9,031 nucleotides of DNA from assembly GCA_031257735.1 (NCBI GenBank), contig JAIROC010000028.1:1-9031 (forward strand). The letters run 5' to 3'. The position numbers and the translations under genes were made by a program. This DNA is from Bacteroidales bacterium (lineage in GTDB: Bacteria; Bacteroidota; Bacteroidia; Bacteroidales; WCHB1-69). The notes under the pieces are model-generated. The model saw nothing but the letters and a program-made list of their open reading frames with translations. It was not told where the DNA came from and did no database searches. Of this stretch, positions 6,637 through 9,031 are shown one piece after another (within the stretch, counting starts at the first letter, position 1; the number at the start of each line of letters is the position of its first letter).

Positions 6637-7836
6637 ATGTGTGCAAAATCAAATATCCAGAACTACAATTTCAAAAATAAAAAAGTATTAGTACGTGTAG
6701 ACTATAATGTTCCTTTAAATGATGAATTTCAAATTCAAGATACCAGACGAATAGATGCTTCCTTGCCAACCTTACGGAAAATACTTGACGATGGAGGCAG
6801 TATTATTTTACTGTCTCATCTGGGACGTCCGAAAAACAGAGAATATCAATTTTCGCTAAAACATTTGGTTCCATATCTAAAAAATGTTATGGAGAAAGTA
6901 AATGTATATTTTTCACCAGAATGTATAGGAGAGCAGGCTAGAAAATATGCCAAAGACTTCAAACAGGGAGAAATATTACTCTTGGAAAATGTGCGTTTTT
7001 ATCCGGAAGAAGAAAAAGGAGATATTCATTTTGCAAAAGAATTAGCTTCATACGGAGATGCTTTTGTCCATGAAGCTTTTTCGACGGCTCATCGTAATCA
7101 TGCCACTACAGCCGTATTGCCCAAACTTTTTACCAATGATAAAATGTTTGGATACTTGATGCAAAAAGAAATAGACAGTCTTTCCCGCATTATGCAAAAT
7201 CCCAGACGTCCTGTAACAGCTGTTCTCGGAGGCTCTAAGGTGTCGGGTAAGATTAAAGTTATTAATAATTTGATGACAAAGGTTGATAATATACTTATTG
7301 GCGGTGGTATGAGTTTTAGTTTTTTAAAAGCCATTGACGGAAAAATAGGAATGTCTTTGTATGAAGAAGATATGTTGCCTATTGCGAAAGAAGTATTAGA
7401 AAAAGCAAAAGAATTAAACGTAAATATTTATCCTTCGTTTGACACCATCGCCGCCGATAAATTCAGCAATGACGCCCGTCGTGAAATATATAAATCCACA
7501 GAAATTCCCGATGATATGGCAGGAATGGACATAGGATTGGAAACATGTTCTTTATATCGGGATATTATCCTGAAATCGGCAACGATATTATGGAATGGTC
7601 CTATGGGCGTATTTGAAATGGACAATTTCAGTAATGGAACTTTTGCCATCGCTGATGCCATTGCCAAAGCAACCGAAAAGGGCGCTTTCTCCTTAATAGG
7701 AGGTGGTGATACGGTATCTGCTATTAATAAATTTCACTTGGGAGATAAATATAATTATGTTTCTACTGCAGGAGGCGCCATGCTTGAATATTGTGAAGGA
7801 AAAGAACTCCCGGGAATTAAGGCAATAGAAGAATAG
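6637..7836 (+). CDS. pgk: Phosphoglycerate kinase
   Basis: This is a complete 399-residue enzyme of glycolysis and gluconeogenesis that moves phosphate between 1,3-bisphosphoglycerate and ADP in the cytoplasm. Family motifs appear in order: RVDYNVPL (20-27, Asp22 and Asn24), SHLGRPK (60-66, His61 and Arg64), ENVRFYPEE (117-125), STAHRNH (149-155, Arg153), LGGSKVSGKI (197-206, Lys201 and Lys205), GGGMSFSFLKA (222-232), ILWNGPMGVFE (317-327), GGGDTVSAINK (355-365) and STAGGAMLEYCEGKELPG (376-393). The 3-phosphoglycerate-binding basic residues and nucleotide-site residues are kept. Several normally very conserved positions differ: HEAFSTAHR for the usual NDAFGTAHR, VSGK for VSDK, and STAGGA for STGGGA. 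It is therefore divergent but looks functional. It sits behind its own promoter as a single gene. No other glycolytic gene is nearby. Confidence 0.96.
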   Translation: MCAKSNIQNYNFKNKKVLVRVDYNVPLNDEFQIQDTRRIDASLPTLRKILDDGGSIILLSHLGRPKNREYQFSLKHLVPYLKNVMEKVNVYFSPECIGEQARKYAKDFKQGEILLLENVRFYPEEEKGDIHFAKELASYGDAFVHEAFSTAHRNHATTAVLPKLFTNDKMFGYLMQKEIDSLSRIMQNPRRPVTAVLGGSKVSGKIKVINNLMTKVDNILIGGGMSFSFLKAIDGKIGMSLYEEDMLPIAKEVLEKAKELNVNIYPSFDTIAADKFSNDARREIYKSTEIPDDMAGMDIGLETCSLYRDIILKSATILWNGPMGVFEMDNFSNGTFAIADAIAKATEKGAFSLIGGGDTVSAINKFHLGDKYNYVSTAGGAMLEYCEGKELPGIKAIEE

Positions 7837-7877
7837 AAGAAATGAAAAAACAATGAATAATGAAGCGCAAAGGAGCG

Positions 7878-7910
7878 AAAAAATCATCTTCTTTTTCAAA
7901 GTGATTTTCT
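7878..7910 (+). terminator. Possible terminator after pgk
   Basis: AAAATCATCTT (7880-7890) pairs with AAAGTGATTTT (7898-7908) around a 7-base loop with one mismatch and one G-U pair, 44 bases after the pgk stop. The right arm ends in TTTT but the following bases are mixed, so it is a weak candidate. Confidence 0.4.
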
Positions 7911-7958
7911 CATTCAAATCAATTTTATTTACTATGTGATAACAAACAAAAATTTTAT

Positions 7959-7967
7959 TATCTTTGC
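7959..7967 (+). promoter_or_regulatory. Bacteroidota -7 promoter element before the 254-residue gene
   Basis: TATCTTTGC is a near-ideal TAnnTTTG element, followed by ATCG. It lies 49 bases before the ATG at 8017. No clear TTTG at -33 was found. The gene therefore has its own promoter and is not simply carried by the pgk transcript. Confidence 0.7.
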
Positions 7968-8016
7968 ATCGAAATATTTCTAAGTCATTTTTCAAAATTT
8001 AAAATCAAAAAAGAAT

Positions 8017-8781
8017 ATGGAAAACATTATAACATTCAGACTTCAAGGGCTGTGGAACAGCGAATATCCATTAGTAGTTAATCGGATAATAGACATTACA
8101 AAGGCACATAATCCCTACGACTTGCATTTAGGACAAAGTTTTGAGCGATTAGCGGCATTTCGTCCGCAATTAGCTAAAATTGAAAGACAGGAACGTGCCG
8201 ATAAAGATAGCGCTATTTTAAGCGAATTAGACCAACAGCGCGATACCCTGTTCAATATAATTTATATTGTGTCTAAAGCATTTCAACGAACGCCAATAGC
8301 TGAAATCAGCAATCATGCACATCATATTATAATCCCCATCAAAAAGCATGGAGAAGATATCACATCTGCTAACTATACCGCTGGAACTAAACGTCTTTAC
8401 GATCTGATAGCAGACATTAATACACAGCCTGAAATACTGAAATCGCTTGATGCGTTGTCTCTGCTTCCGCTTTTTGTGCGAATGGGTGAAGTGAACGCGG
8501 AGTTCGATAGTTTGTTTATGCAAAGAAGCCAACGTCAGGCAGAAACAGAAAGTGTAGATGTTCGTACTATCCGCCTCGAATGCGACAAGGCTATTATACT
8601 GTTGTGGAATGCTATCGAATTTTGTTGCAACGAATACGGCAAAGAAAACTATCTTCCCTTGATTGCTGCTATCAATAATCTGAATACGTATTATAAACAA
8701 CAACTTGCTGCCCGTGCTACTAGACAAAAAGCTAATCAGAACGTCTCCGATGAAAATCCAATCGACCCTATGAATGAATAG
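8017..8781 (+). CDS. Helical protein of unknown function, possibly DUF6261 family
   Basis: This 254-residue protein has no signal peptide or membrane segment and appears almost entirely alpha-helical, with many Glu, Asp, Gln, Arg and Leu residues. An opening FRLQGLWNSEYPLVVNRIID segment is followed by amphipathic helices, a His-rich ISNHAHHIII segment (about 97-106), and a C-terminal region ending in a polar tail (QKANQNVSDENPIDPMNE). The size, the first lines and the helical pattern recall the DUF6261 proteins of Bacteroidales, which have no known function. I cannot confirm that without a profile search. It starts at ATG 8017 behind its own promoter, and its stop lies 28 bases before an array of palindromic repeats. 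No catalytic motif is visible. Confidence 0.85.
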   Translation: MENIITFRLQGLWNSEYPLVVNRIIDITKAHNPYDLHLGQSFERLAAFRPQLAKIERQERADKDSAILSELDQQRDTLFNIIYIVSKAFQRTPIAEISNHAHHIIIPIKKHGEDITSANYTAGTKRLYDLIADINTQPEILKSLDALSLLPLFVRMGEVNAEFDSLFMQRSQRQAETESVDVRTIRLECDKAIILLWNAIEFCCNEYGKENYLPLIAAINNLNTYYKQQLAARATRQKANQNVSDENPIDPMNE

Positions 8782-8809
8782 CTAAAAGGGATTCCAATTA
8801 ATATCATCT

Positions 8810-9031
8810 GCTACCCGGTAGCAAACGCGAATCTAATTCCTTCCTTGCTACCCGGTAGCAAACGAGAATCTAATTCCTTACTTTCTACCGGGTAGAAAAA
8901 GTGAATCTGACAAAATTATCCTTAGCTACCGGTTAGCAAATAAGAAATTGGTCAGATTCAAGTTTGCTACCGGGTAGCAAATAAGAAATTGGTCAGATTC
9001 ACGTTTGCTACCGGGTAGCAAATAAGAAATT
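8810..9031. repeat. Array of six palindromic repeats with linkers that switch orientation
   Basis: Six 13-base units share the core CTACC-N-GGTAG: 8810-8822 and 8847-8859 (GCTACCCGGTAGC), 8884-8896 (TCTACCGGGTAGA), 8925-8937 (GCTACCGGTTAGC), and 8966-8978 and 9007-9019 (GCTACCGGGTAGC). Centres are 37, 37, 41, 41 and 41 bases apart. In the right-hand units the symmetry extends to 9 bp per arm (TTTGCTACC/GGTAGCAAA). Linkers 1 and 2 agree at 22 of 24 bases; linkers 4 and 5 agree at 27 of 28. Linkers 1-3 read forward (AAACGnGAATCT...), while 4 and 5 are the reverse complement of the same sequence. The longer linkers differ by an added GACC after GAATCT. The array runs off the window edge. Near-identical linkers and palindromic units argue against CRISPR, and the spacing is not in multiples of three, so it is not coding. 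Confidence 0.93.
8884..8978. repeat. 95-base inverted repeat centred on the fourth palindrome
   Basis: The third unit, third linker and left half of the fourth unit mirror the right half of the fourth unit, fourth linker and fifth unit, symmetric about base 8931. Linkers 3 and 4 pair at 20 of 28 positions, including an unbroken 10-base block (TGAATCTGAC/GTCAGATTCA). Transcribed, it would form a long imperfect hairpin about 100 bases after the upstream gene and could end or stabilise that transcript. Confidence 0.75.

Noticed and set aside
7693..7995. 100-codon minus-strand frame with a hydrophobic stretch
   Set aside because: It overlaps the 3' end of pgk and the next promoter; its hydrophobic run comes from A+T-rich intergenic DNA.
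8227..8727. 166-codon minus-strand frame
   Set aside because: It is antisense to the promoter-driven 254-residue gene and has low-complexity, shadow-like composition.
8810..9031. CRISPR array
   Set aside because: The units are 13-19 base palindromes and the linkers between them are almost identical to each other, whereas CRISPR spacers are unique. No cas gene is present.
1..9031. tRNA or rRNA genes, insertion sequences, integrase or att site
   Set aside because: I looked for cloverleaf-like segments, transposase motifs and terminal inverted repeats with target duplications and found none.

Overview
The window (about 9 kb, A+T-rich) looks like a chromosomal accessory stretch of a Bacteroidota genome, most likely Bacteroidales. 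The main clue is four promoter elements of the Bacteroidota sigma type (TAnnTTTG) placed just upstream of genes: before the methyltransferase, the WYL regulator, pgk and the last gene. Start codons mostly lack a clear Shine-Dalgarno sequence, and several products look like families common in that phylum. The species cannot be named from the sequence alone.

Layout from left to right. (1) Bases 1-1424 hold the C-terminal part of a GmrSD-type (DUF262/DUF1524) restriction-like nuclease, cut by the window edge. About 440 bases follow with no intact gene but with open stretches that look like gene debris. (2) Bases 1893-4434 form a tight three-gene cluster on the + strand: a SpoU/TrmH-type RNA 2'-O-methyltransferase, an unrecognised 105-residue protein whose GTG start overlaps the methyltransferase end by 22 bases, and a 573-residue AAA+ ATPase with a probable winged-helix-like N-terminal region. 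(3) A 347-base gap carries a perfect 8-bp inverted repeat touching the promoter of the next gene, a WYL-domain transcriptional regulator (4782-5681). (4) A small two-helix membrane protein lies convergently on the minus strand (5949-6227), with two strong hairpins between it and the regulator. (5) pgk, a complete but somewhat divergent phosphoglycerate kinase, lies at 6637-7836 behind its own promoter. (6) A 254-residue helical protein (8017-8781), possibly DUF6261, also has its own promoter. (7) From 8810 to the right edge runs an array of at least six 13-bp palindromes with a common core, spaced 37 then 41 bp, whose linkers reverse orientation in the middle.

How the parts relate. GmrSD-like nucleases, AAA+ ATPases and WYL regulators are each often found in phage-defence neighbourhoods. 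The first 5.7 kb could therefore be a defence or accessory island, with the methyltransferase, small protein and ATPase as a candidate functional unit. That is inference from order and spacing, not shown by sequence. pgk is a glycolytic housekeeping function with no evident link to its neighbours. The palindrome array is the most unusual DNA-level feature. Its symmetry appears maintained, since one unit changed both arms together, and it is neither coding nor CRISPR.
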